Shown: piece after piece, positions 25,623-33,649 of the stretch
How positions within the stretch are numbered: the first letter of the stretch is position 1
Layout: the number at the start of each line of letters is the position of its first letter
DNA from: Pirellulales bacterium
GTDB taxonomy: Bacteria; Planctomycetota; Planctomycetia; Pirellulales; S012-138
Length of the DNA: 38,570 nucleotides
Assembly (NCBI GenBank): GCA_028066245.1
Contig: JALCBR010000043.1
Span: 1 to 38,570, forward strand
Reading direction: 5' to 3'
Notes under the pieces: model-generated
The model's input: the letters and a program-made list of their open reading frames with translations, nothing else
What the model was told of the DNA's origin: nothing
The model's database searches: none
Translations under genes and position numbers: made by a program

Positions 25623-26666
25623 ATGAAAGTTGCTGATCTCCTTGCGGCGAGAAGCCAAAATTGGGCGGAGCTCCAGCATTTGTGCTCGCTGATGGACCGT
25701 CGCAACAAGCGACGGATCCCGCCAGAATCCATCAATCGTTTTGCCGCCTTGTACCGATCCGCCTGCGCGGACCTTGCGTTGGCGGATGCGTACCATTTGC
25801 CTCCTAATACAGTCGCTTACCTGCATCAGCTCGTGGCACGGGCGCACAACCAATTGTACCGTTCCCGAGGAATCGACTTCGGCGCGGGGATGAAGGAGAT
25901 CTTCGTTACCACGCCGCAACGGTTGTTCAATGACAACTCGCTTCGCCTGGCCTTCTTCCTCTTCTTTGGCCTGTTTTTCCTCTCATATTATTTGGCGTAC
26001 TACCTGCCCGACTTCGCGAATTCCGTAATCAATTTCGATGGAACAACCACCCAAACGGATGCGCTGCGAGAAATGTACGCCCAAGGTTTTAAGGAGTCGC
26101 GCAGCTGGACAGAGAATTCCTCGATGGCGGGCTTTTACATTTCCCACAACGCATCAATCGGAATCGTCTGCTTTGCCAGTGGACTGCTTTTCTTGGGAGT
26201 TGGCGGGCTCCCGGCACTGACGTTCAATGCGATCTTCTTGGGGGCTGTTTTTGGATATATGGACACCACTCCCCAGTCGCAGAACTTTAGTGAATTTGTC
26301 ACCGCCCATGGCCCTTTCGAGTTGACGGCCATTGTGCTTTCCGCAGGCGCTGGAATGCGATTGGGGTTCTCTCTGCTGAATACGCAGGGGCTTTCGCGCA
26401 TGGCGTCTTTGAGGAAGTGCGGTCGCGAGACAACACCCATGATCGCCGCCGCAGTGATGCTCTTCATTGGCGCGGCTTTCATCGAAGGCTTCATCTCTCC
26501 CTCTGCTGCGCCCTATGCATTCAAGGCGATTGTGGGCGCCGCGAGCAGCTCTCTCCTGTTGTTCTATTTTGTTTTTCTCGGTTGGCCGTGGAAAGAAAGC
26601 CTCGGTGAGAACGAAGTGACCCCACACCCTGCGGGGTCATGGGAATATGCTGTCACCAAGGATTGA
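25623..26666 (+). CDS. SpoIIM-family (stage II sporulation M-like) membrane protein
   Basis: The 347-residue product has a soluble helical N-terminus (ESINRFAALYRSACADLALADAYHLP) and then several membrane segments (LRLAFFLFFGLFFLSYYLAYY, FYISHNASIGIVCFASGLLF, PALTFNAIFLGAVFGY, FELTAIVLSAGAGMRLGF, and two more), matching the SpoIIM/DUF95 layout with its 'NN' style FYISHNASI and HGPFELTAI blocks. In non-sporulating bacteria these proteins accompany RDD, MoxR and DUF58 genes; their role is unknown. A TGACCCC/GGGGTCA hairpin (26617-26639) lies inside the last codons and may reduce read-through to downstream genes. Confidence 0.88.
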   Translation: MKVADLLAARSQNWAELQHLCSLMDRRNKRRIPPESINRFAALYRSACADLALADAYHLPPNTVAYLHQLVARAHNQLYRSRGIDFGAGMKEIFVTTPQRLFNDNSLRLAFFLFFGLFFLSYYLAYYLPDFANSVINFDGTTTQTDALREMYAQGFKESRSWTENSSMAGFYISHNASIGIVCFASGLLFLGVGGLPALTFNAIFLGAVFGYMDTTPQSQNFSEFVTAHGPFELTAIVLSAGAGMRLGFSLLNTQGLSRMASLRKCGRETTPMIAAAVMLFIGAAFIEGFISPSAAPYAFKAIVGAASSSLLLFYFVFLGWPWKESLGENEVTPHPAGSWEYAVTKD

Positions 26667-26748
26667 GCATCGCCGTGTGAGAGATGGCCTCGTAAGACAT
26701 CATCCATGAACTGACCATCCCCTGATCCAAGAGTCTCGGCCAAGTTTC

Positions 26749-27588
26749 GTGCAGCTTGATCAAACGCGCATCCCGATTCGCGAACGCAGCTATCTGGAGC
26801 TGCTCGACCTGGCTTTGCACATCGTGCGCCGTCACGGGATGGCGCTCTTGTTTCTTAATGCGTTGGGGGCCGCACCTTGGTTTGTGTTCAACTTCTGGGT
26901 TCTGAAACCCTATGCGCCGCACGATGTTTCTTCCGACAGTTCGTTCGCGAGTGATCTCTTTGAATACTACGCGATGATGGCGTGCCTGTTGGTTTGGGAA
27001 TTGCCGATGGCCTCGGCTTTTGCAACGCGCTATTTAGGTCTGGCCCTGTTTGTTGATCGCCCACGCCTGGGAAACGTTTTTGTCGATGTTTTCAAATCCT
27101 TGCCGCAGTTGGTTATCGTCCAGCTTGTATTGCGGGGGATTCTGACGCTGTTTTGTGTGACGTGGCTTGTCATGTTCTGGCTTTGGCCTCATATGAATGA
27201 GATCATTTTGCTGGAGCGCAATCCGCTGTTTCGCGGAAGATCACAACCGATCTCCACGTTCAGCCGCTGTGGCAGCTTGCATGCGTACAGTTCAGGCGAA
27301 CTGCTTTCGCGATGGTTAATGAGTCTGTTGGTGGCGATCCCTTGGGTTGCCATGTTGTTCCTCGCGATGCTCTTCCTCCAAACGATGGTCACGGGTGAAT
27401 TCCACTTCGGGGCTTCGATTTGGGTACTGATGCTTCCTGTGGTGATTTGGATGGTGATTGGCTACTTTAATGTTGTGCGGTTCCTGGGCTACTTGGACCT
27501 CAGAATTCGCCGCGAGGGTTGGGAAGTTGAACTGCGCATGCGGGCCGAGGGGGCTCGATTGCAACAGGAGATGGAGTTGGAACTGTAG
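26749..27588 (+). CDS. Multi-pass membrane protein of the MoxR-type cluster
   Basis: A 279-residue protein, probably from GTG 26749, with about five or six membrane segments (MALLFLNALGAAPWFVFNF, MMACLLVWELPMASAFA, IVQLVLRGILTLFCVTWLVMFW, WLMSLLVAIPWVAMLFLAML, WVLMLPVVIWMVIGYFNVV) and a charged C-terminal tail (RREGWEVELRMRAEGARLQQEMELEL, Glu/Arg/Gln-rich, likely helical, shown here as its residues 254-279). I do not recognise a named family. It sits between the SpoIIM-like and DUF4129 genes, the latter starting 8 or 41 nt after its stop, so it belongs to the same operon and presumably the same membrane complex. Confidence 0.75.
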   Translation: MQLDQTRIPIRERSYLELLDLALHIVRRHGMALLFLNALGAAPWFVFNFWVLKPYAPHDVSSDSSFASDLFEYYAMMACLLVWELPMASAFATRYLGLALFVDRPRLGNVFVDVFKSLPQLVIVQLVLRGILTLFCVTWLVMFWLWPHMNEIILLERNPLFRGRSQPISTFSRCGSLHAYSSGELLSRWLMSLLVAIPWVAMLFLAMLFLQTMVTGEFHFGASIWVLMLPVVIWMVIGYFNVVRFLGYLDLRIRREGWEVELRMRAEGARLQQEMELEL

Positions 27589-27595
27589 TTTCTCA

Positions 27596-28462
27596 ATGAA
27601 GCAACGATCGACCAGCTTGAGCTGCTGCATGATGACCCGTGGTCTGAGAGCCATTCTCAGGGCAGCGTGTCTCTTAGTGTTGGTGATCGGTGCGCCTGTG
27701 GATGACGCACAAGCGCAACAAACTGATGCATTGGACGATGAGCGTGCCGACGAGCACGTTAAGACAGGACAGGAGATTCTCGGTGGCGGTTTTGTCGGAA
27801 CCAACCATCCCTGGTACAGCAGTGAGACGGATGATGCGACGCTGATTCCTCTCACGCCTCCGAAGCCCAAATCGACCGGTACGTCGTGGTTTGAGCCGTT
27901 CGGTGATTTCTTTAGCTGGCTCATCGAAGGCGGCTTTCGGTTTTCGCTTTTCGGGAAGGAGATCCACATCAGCCCTTTGATGATCTTGATGTTCATCATC
28001 ATCATGGTGCCCATCATTTGGCTGTTATGGAAACTGTATAAAAATCGAGGCACGGCTCGGACTTCGACATCTTTGGGACTAGATGATGACGAACTGAGAA
28101 CCGATGCGGAACGCGTTGAGGCGCTTCCCTTCGATATCGAACCAGCGGACAACCTGCTCGATGTCGCCCGTAAGTTCGCTGAGACAGGACGATACGGAGA
28201 TGCGATCATTTATCTGTTCAGCCATCAGTTGGTTGAGCTTGACCGGGCTCATTTGATTCGATTGACCAAAGGCAAGACAAATCGCCAGTACCTGCGTGAG
28301 ATTCAAACCAGCAAGATGCGTTCGTTGATGGAGCAATCGACTGTCGCCTTTGAGGACGCGTTTTTTGGCCATTACGAGATCAACAAAGATCGGTTTGAAC
28401 GATGTTGGTCGCGGATTGATGAATTCCAATCCTTGGCTTGGAGCGGGAGGGGGGCTGGATGA
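27596..28462 (+). CDS. DUF4129 domain membrane protein
   Basis: Signal peptide or anchor at the N-terminus (ILRAACLLVLVIGAPVDD), a second membrane helix (ILMFIIIMVPIIWLLWKLY, residues ~125-143), then a cytoplasmic C-terminal DUF4129 domain: DNLLDVARKFAETGRYGDA, IIYLFSHQLVELDRAHLIRL and KGKTNRQYLREI, the family's diagnostic order. Start codons at 27596, 27629 and 27632 are all in frame with no strong Shine-Dalgarno; 27596 gives 288 residues. The TGA overlaps the next gene's ATG as ATGA, so DUF4129 and DUF4350 are translationally coupled. DUF4129 proteins recur with MoxR and DUF58 genes across bacteria, function unknown. Confidence 0.85.
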   Translation: MKQRSTSLSCCMMTRGLRAILRAACLLVLVIGAPVDDAQAQQTDALDDERADEHVKTGQEILGGGFVGTNHPWYSSETDDATLIPLTPPKPKSTGTSWFEPFGDFFSWLIEGGFRFSLFGKEIHISPLMILMFIIIMVPIIWLLWKLYKNRGTARTSTSLGLDDDELRTDAERVEALPFDIEPADNLLDVARKFAETGRYGDAIIYLFSHQLVELDRAHLIRLTKGKTNRQYLREIQTSKMRSLMEQSTVAFEDAFFGHYEINKDRFERCWSRIDEFQSLAWSGRGAG

Positions 28463-29691
28463 ACCTCGGTGGAAGACCATGCGGAACCAGCTTGCCGCTT
28501 GTGTTGATTGTTGCTTGCGCGCTGAATCTCTTCTCAGGCTGTGATTCAAGCAATCAACTGGAAACCTGGTACGGATCTTCAACGCCCTTGCGGGGTGATA
28601 CCAGTGTCAATGGGCTGGGCGTTTTCAGTCAGATGTTTTCCGCCGCAGGTCATGATGTCGCTTCCACAACAATCCTCAGCCCCAGGGCGGAGGAACTGGC
28701 AGATGTCATCGTCTGGGCTCCGCGCGATTTCGGCCGCCCTTCTCAAGATGCTGTCGATTGGATCGAGAACTGGCTCGCTCAGGGTCCGGATCGCACTTTG
28801 ATCTACATCCATCGTGATTATGACGCTGGGCCGGCATACTGGCGTGAAGTCGGCCCAACCGCGCCGGCCAACGTTCAAAACGAAGTTAAACGTCAGACTA
28901 CCTTGGCGAGCAACGATTTTCTGGGGCGTCGAGCGAGCCTGCCTGTGGGGCAAACAGATTTCACCTGGTTCACAGCAACTGGCGGAAGCAAGCCCCGCAC
29001 CGTCACTTCTCTGCAAGGTCGTCCTGAGTGGACATCAGCCATTGATGCCACGAAGTTGGAAATCGAATTGATTGGCGACATCAAGCCGGCGCCGGGAGGG
29101 AGCGCCGCACTTTCGTCCGGCGCGGGCGAGCCACTCGTCATTCAGGAGCAATGGCTCGGCCGCCAAGTTCTGGTGCTGGCCAACGGCTCCTTTGTCCTGA
29201 ACTACCCGCTGATCAATCCTGAACATCGCAAGCTCGCGGGAAAGGTGGTCGATTCCGTAGGGGAAGATCGCTACGTCTTGTTCTTGGATGCGACGTCCTC
29301 GCCGACAGTTTCCGATGAAGATCCCGTCACAAAAGTCCCTTCAGCGTTTGCTTATTTGTTTGTCCCGCCGATCAACTATGCCCTGCTGCATTTGATTTTG
29401 TTTGGGTTGATCTTGTGTTTTGCTCGGTATCCAATCTTTGGCATTCCCCGAGAAGACGCTCCCGATGACCTGTCCGATTTCGGCCAGCATATCGAGGCAC
29501 TCGGCTCGCTGCTCGCCAAGACTGACAACGAGGCCTATGCCATCGAGCGACTGCGTGCCTATCGGGCACTCGTGCGCGGAGACCACGCGGCAGCGCGGAA
29601 TCTGTCTTATGCCACATCAAATGAAGCCAAACGGACGGAAACAACATCCTCACCAGGAAATTCACCAGAAGGCCTCTCCACTGACGAATAG
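28459..29691 (+). CDS. DUF4350 family lipoprotein/membrane protein
   Basis: ATG 28459 overlaps the preceding stop and follows a GGAGGGGGG tract, a good Shine-Dalgarno. The 410-residue product has a lipoprotein-like signal (LVLIVACALNLFSGC, Cys at about residue 28), then the DUF4350 pattern ETWYGSSTPLRGDTSVNGLGVF / MFSAAGHDV / DVIVWAPRDFG, in which the N-terminal part looks like a glutamine-amidotransferase-like sugar-binding fold, and a second membrane helix near residues 295-315 (YALLHLILFGLILCFARYP). The C-terminus is cytoplasmic and ends in a Ser/Thr/Glu-rich tail. Member of the MoxR cluster. Confidence 0.85.
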   Translation: MNLGGRPCGTSLPLVLIVACALNLFSGCDSSNQLETWYGSSTPLRGDTSVNGLGVFSQMFSAAGHDVASTTILSPRAEELADVIVWAPRDFGRPSQDAVDWIENWLAQGPDRTLIYIHRDYDAGPAYWREVGPTAPANVQNEVKRQTTLASNDFLGRRASLPVGQTDFTWFTATGGSKPRTVTSLQGRPEWTSAIDATKLEIELIGDIKPAPGGSAALSSGAGEPLVIQEQWLGRQVLVLANGSFVLNYPLINPEHRKLAGKVVDSVGEDRYVLFLDATSSPTVSDEDPVTKVPSAFAYLFVPPINYALLHLILFGLILCFARYPIFGIPREDAPDDLSDFGQHIEALGSLLAKTDNEAYAIERLRAYRALVRGDHAAARNLSYATSNEAKRTETTSSPGNSPEGLSTDE

Positions 29692-29794
29692 CTCCGCAGT
29701 TGATTCGCCAAGATCGGCAGTTGGCCTTGACCGCAGCACCCAATCACACGTTAGCGCACCATTTGTCCACCCTCAGTGAGCGGAAGAAAGAAAT

Positions 29795-31210
29795 ATGTCC
29801 AGCGGAAGCGCATCATCTCAGGTCACAGTTGAGTTCCGATGCCAAAAGTGTGGCGCCAAACTCCGCTCCGGAGCTTCTTTCGCCGGACAAAAGACAAAGT
29901 GCCCCCAGTGTTCCGCCGAGGTTGTGATCCCGTCCCCCAACTCTCCGACTCAGCAAGATGGCTCAGGGGCAGAAGTCTCGCCGAATTCAAGTTCTCTTGG
30001 ACAAACAGCTGCGGAATCTAGTGCCGGTCTGGTGAAATCACCTCCCAGTGCTGTTGACGGAAACACGCAGTCGGAATCGGTGGCAAATGCCACCAGTCAA
30101 CCACCAGTTGGTACATCTCCGTTCGCCCAAACCAACGCTCCGCCCGTCAGTCAGCCAGGTGTCAATCCACCGGTGGTTGCGCATTCCCCCGCTCCTGCAG
30201 ATCCCAAGCCAGCTGGGACACCCAAGCTCTCGCTAGATTCCGTCGGTGCCGCACACGAGTCTCCGACCAGGGAATTGGTCGAGCGTGTGATGACGGAGCT
30301 GCGCAAGTTGTATGTCGGTCAGGATGAACTTGTGCTGGGCACTTTGGTTGCCCTGTTTTCCAGCGGCCACGTGTTGATTGAGAGCTTTCCTGGTTTGGGA
30401 AAAACGTTGTTTGTGCGATCGTTGGGAAAGATCCTCGGCTGCGATTTTGGCCGCATTCAATTCACCGCGGACTTGATGCCTTCGGACGTGACGGGTTCTC
30501 CGATCTTCGACATGAAGACGCAAGAGTTTCGTTTCCGTCCAGGGCCTGTCTTCACGCAATTATTGCTCGCCGATGAGATCAACCGTTCGCCGGCCAAGAC
30601 CCATGCCGCCCTGCTAGAAATCATGCAGGAATATCACGTTACCGTTGACGGTATCACGCATGAGATCAGCCGTCCATTTCTCGTCTTAGCGACGCAGAAC
30701 CCCATCGAATCGGAAGGGACGTATAATCTTCCTGAAGCTCAGCTCGACCGCTTCATGTTCAAACTTGTCGCCGGATATCCTTCCGCAGTCGAGGAGATGA
30801 ACATCCTCAAGATGCATGGTGGCCAAGAGGAAGTTGATGATCGCTTGGAGGACGAAGTTGAGACGGTCACGTCCCCGGAAGAGATCACGCAGATCACGCA
30901 AGACAACGGCAACGTCACCGTGGATGAGCGGTTGATCGATTACATCAACACTGTTGTTCGCCGGACCCGTGAATGGCCGCAATTTCATATGGGAGCTTCT
31001 CCCCGCGCGGGCATCGCTCTGATGCAGGGCGCTCGGACTCTGGCATCGTTCCGTGGTCGAGACTACGCGGTCCCGGATGACATCGTTGAGTTGGCACTCC
31101 CCGCCTTGCGGCATCGCGTGATGCTCACGGCCGAAGCGGAAGTCGAAGGTCGAACCGCGGATGATTTGCTCACAGAATTGATCCGCACCGTCGAGGTTCC
31201 GCGACTGTGA
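29795..31210 (+). CDS. MoxR-family AAA+ ATPase with N-terminal zinc ribbon
   Basis: The 471-residue protein begins with a zinc ribbon (Cys16, Cys19, Cys36, Cys39: CQKC...CPQC), followed by a Pro/Ser/Gln-rich linker (about 45-150), then a complete MoxR/AAA_3 ATPase: Walker A PGLGKT (residues 199-204), LMPSDVTGSPIFD, Walker B LLADEINRSPAKTHAALLEIMQE, sensor-1 region LVLATQNPIESEGTY and the winged C-terminal lid domain with ASPRAGIALMQGAR. MoxR ATPases act as chaperones that load cofactors or assemble VWA-domain partners. A GGAAGAAAG stretch precedes the ATG. The stop TGA overlaps the next start, so it is coupled to the DUF58 gene, its usual partner. Confidence 0.93.
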   Translation: MSSGSASSQVTVEFRCQKCGAKLRSGASFAGQKTKCPQCSAEVVIPSPNSPTQQDGSGAEVSPNSSSLGQTAAESSAGLVKSPPSAVDGNTQSESVANATSQPPVGTSPFAQTNAPPVSQPGVNPPVVAHSPAPADPKPAGTPKLSLDSVGAAHESPTRELVERVMTELRKLYVGQDELVLGTLVALFSSGHVLIESFPGLGKTLFVRSLGKILGCDFGRIQFTADLMPSDVTGSPIFDMKTQEFRFRPGPVFTQLLLADEINRSPAKTHAALLEIMQEYHVTVDGITHEISRPFLVLATQNPIESEGTYNLPEAQLDRFMFKLVAGYPSAVEEMNILKMHGGQEEVDDRLEDEVETVTSPEEITQITQDNGNVTVDERLIDYINTVVRRTREWPQFHMGASPRAGIALMQGARTLASFRGRDYAVPDDIVELALPALRHRVMLTAEAEVEGRTADDLLTELIRTVEVPRL

Positions 31211-32601
31211 TGGATAACGCCGTCTTTATTTCCCTGGTTGCCATCGGCGCTGTGGGTATTGCGCTGGGATTGCAGGCCCGGATCGCACGTATTTACCCAG
31301 GCAAGCTACTCACCGGCCTGTTCTTTGTGCCGATTGCCCTGACCACGCTCTACCTCGTCTGGCCTGGGTTCCTAGGGGTCGCGCTCGCGATCGATTTTTG
31401 CTTGTTGGTGCTGGCCCTAGTTGATCTGTTCACAATGCCCAGCCGCGCCAAGATCAGTGTCACGAGAGAAATGGGCGGAACGGCGTCACTCAAGAAGAAA
31501 CACCCGGTCACGTTGCGGGTCTCCAACTCCTTTCGGTCAGGTGTGGCCTTGGAAATCAAGGATGGCGTTGATCTCCAACTTCACGCAGATCCGGCGGAGT
31601 TCGAGATTTTTCTTCCTGCACATAGTCGCCGATCATTGGAATACAACCTGAATCCAACTCAGCGAGGATCATTCACCCTCACAAGGGTCTTTGTGAGAGT
31701 TTCCAGCTTGCTGCGGCTTTGGCGGCGCTATGTGGATGTTCCTCAAGAGTCCACGTTGCACGTCTATCCGGACATGAAGCAACTGGCGGAATACGAAGTG
31801 TTGGCCCGTAGCAACCGCTTGAGTTTGATGGGTGTCCGCCGCACACGCCGTATTGGGCAGGACAACGAGTTCGAACGCTTGCGCGACTACACGCAAGATG
31901 ACAACTTCCGAGCCATCGACTGGAGAGCGACTTCTCGGCGGCGGAAATTGACCGTCAAAGATTACCAATCCAGTCAAAGCCAAACGCTGATGTTTCTCGT
32001 TGACTGCGGCCGGATGATGACCAATGAAGCGGGCGGAATCAGCTTGCTCGACCACGCGCTCAATTCCATGTTGATGCTGAGCTATATCGCGTTGGCGCGC
32101 GGAGATAGCGTGGGCATGATTGCTTTCTCAGAGAGTATCCATGGATTTGTCCCACCCAAAGGCGGAACGAAGCAGATGAACCGACTGCTTCACGCTTCCT
32201 TTGATCGATTCCCTAAACTCGTTGAGTCCCGGTACGACCAGGCCTTCCTGTACCTCAATCGCCAATGCCGCAAGCGGAGCCTGGTGATCTTCATTTCCAA
32301 TTTGATTGACGAAGTCAACGCGAACCAGGTTCGCCAATACATGACCAACATGGTGGGCAAGCACCTGCCGTTGGGAGTCTTGCTGCGTGACCGGCGACTG
32401 TTTGATGCCGTGGACGTGAGCGCGCCGCGGGGCGAGGCATTGTTTCGTGCCGCCGCGGCGGCGAATATTCTCACTTGGCGGCACCACGTGCTGGCGGATA
32501 TGAGCCGCGCCGGCGTTCTGAGCGTTGACGTGTTTCCCGAGGAAATGACCGCCCCGCTGGTGAATCAATATTTAGAGATCAAGGCCCGGCATTTGTTGTA
32601 A
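31210..32601 (+). CDS. DUF58 (VWA-like) membrane protein
   Basis: Two N-terminal membrane segments (AVFISLVAIGAVGIALGL and LTGLFFVPIALTTLYLVWPGF), a beta-rich middle, then the DUF58 block REFRAIDWRATSRR-type (here RAIDWRATSRRRKLTVKDYQ) followed by a VWA-like strand MFLVDCGRMM whose MIDAS-type motif is degenerate, as is usual for the family. Length 463 residues from ATG 31210; a GTG one codon up is possible. The start overlaps the MoxR stop (TGATG). With MoxR it forms the core of the cluster: ATPase chaperone plus VWA partner. Last gene of the plus-strand run begun at 24659. Confidence 0.93.
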   Translation: MDNAVFISLVAIGAVGIALGLQARIARIYPGKLLTGLFFVPIALTTLYLVWPGFLGVALAIDFCLLVLALVDLFTMPSRAKISVTREMGGTASLKKKHPVTLRVSNSFRSGVALEIKDGVDLQLHADPAEFEIFLPAHSRRSLEYNLNPTQRGSFTLTRVFVRVSSLLRLWRRYVDVPQESTLHVYPDMKQLAEYEVLARSNRLSLMGVRRTRRIGQDNEFERLRDYTQDDNFRAIDWRATSRRRKLTVKDYQSSQSQTLMFLVDCGRMMTNEAGGISLLDHALNSMLMLSYIALARGDSVGMIAFSESIHGFVPPKGGTKQMNRLLHASFDRFPKLVESRYDQAFLYLNRQCRKRSLVIFISNLIDEVNANQVRQYMTNMVGKHLPLGVLLRDRRLFDAVDVSAPRGEALFRAAAAANILTWRHHVLADMSRAGVLSVDVFPEEMTAPLVNQYLEIKARHLL

Positions 32602-32645
32602 ACCTGATTGCACGTTACGTGCGAATGTGACGTTTCAACAAGCGG

Positions 32646-33557
32646 TCAATTCCACTGTACCGACATACGGCGTGCTGTCCGTAAGAACGGCTCCAAGCTT
32701 TCCGCTTCTTGCGGTTGCTGCTGCACATACGGTTCCAAGATCTCCAGCGCCGGCCAGGGATTGCCCGTCCGAACCAGCAGCAAGCCCAGATCGCGTTGTT
32801 CGTCAGAAAACTCCGGCAGCAACGCCACCAAACGCCGTTGAACTAGTAAGGCGGCATCCCATTGATCCAGCCGTGCATAGGCTTCCTTGAGATTTCGCAA
32901 CACCCGCGCGGCGATTGTCAGATGGGAAGCCGGCCGGAAAACTCGCTCATCCCAAACCGACTCGCCAGTTTGTCGCTCAAGTTTAGCTTCCAGCTCAGAT
33001 TGCGAAAGGATCTCCGCCGAGAACGCGTCCACATATAGCGGTTCTCCTGCGGAGTAGGCTAACACAAAATGACCCGGCGTGCTCACGCCGTGGAGTATGA
33101 TCCCGCAGCCTGACGCAAGTTCTTGAAACAGAATCGCCAGGCTGATTGGGATTCCTTTCCGGCGCTCAATTACTCGGTGCAGATAGCTGTTGTCAGGGCA
33201 GTAGTAATCGTCTGTATCGCCTTCAAATCCCAGAGTCTGCCGAAAGATGGCCAAGGCGGCCATTAGCAGCAGGTGAGCATCAGCACCCCCAAACGCTGCC
33301 GTATGACACACATCAGTCGCTTGTATGTCATTTTGTTGATCCACCCATGGAACAAACAGCTCTTCCAGGACTGGCCGTAATAGCTGCCGAAATTCAAATC
33401 GCAGCCGGTTGATTTCCGTTCGAAGTTCTGAAATGTCATGGTTTGGGGCTGCGTCGCGAGCGAATTCTGACATCAGGCCGATGAGATCGACTTCGGATGC
33501 TCCCGCGCACAGGCGTTGGAAGTGAAAGTCTCCCTCGAATTGCATTTTCTTATCCAT
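32646..33557 (-). CDS. SirB1-family (transglutaminase-like/TPR) protein
   Basis: The 303-residue product matches the SirB1/transglutaminase-like family: DNSYLHRVIERRKGIPISLAILF (the family's most conserved block), VSTPGHFVLAY and LYVDAFSAEIL, followed by a C-terminal TPR region (ARVLRNLKEAYARLDQWDAALLVQRRLVALLPE). Family members lack proven activity in most cases; some are annotated as regulators. I start at ATG 33557 (MDKKMQFEGD). A GGAGG lies 16 nt upstream, too far for normal use, whereas TATAAT ends 7 nt before the ATG, so the mRNA may be leaderless. A longer form from 33620 is possible. Divergent from the UvrA-like gene. Confidence 0.88.
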   Translation of the reverse strand: MDKKMQFEGDFHFQRLCAGASEVDLIGLMSEFARDAAPNHDISELRTEINRLRFEFRQLLRPVLEELFVPWVDQQNDIQATDVCHTAAFGGADAHLLLMAALAIFRQTLGFEGDTDDYYCPDNSYLHRVIERRKGIPISLAILFQELASGCGIILHGVSTPGHFVLAYSAGEPLYVDAFSAEILSQSELEAKLERQTGESVWDERVFRPASHLTIAARVLRNLKEAYARLDQWDAALLVQRRLVALLPEFSDEQRDLGLLLVRTGNPWPALEILEPYVQQQPQEAESLEPFLRTARRMSVQWN

Positions 33558-33564
33558 GTGTGCG

Positions 33565-33570
33565 ATTATA
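33565..33570 (-). promoter_or_regulatory. TATAAT box immediately upstream of the SirB1-type gene
   Basis: A perfect -10 consensus on the minus strand whose 3' end is 7 nt from the ATG at 33557, so a start site 6-8 nt downstream would fall at or next to the ATG. The -35 region is not recognisable. It could be chance, but perfect TATAAT is rare in sequence this GC-balanced. Confidence 0.35.
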
Positions 33571-33649
33571 GCACCTCCTTTCCCTGCGGCACGTCTCGGG
33601 TTTGAATGCGAGCGGGCCATAGGAGAGCCTTTCGTCTCGCTTCGATGCC

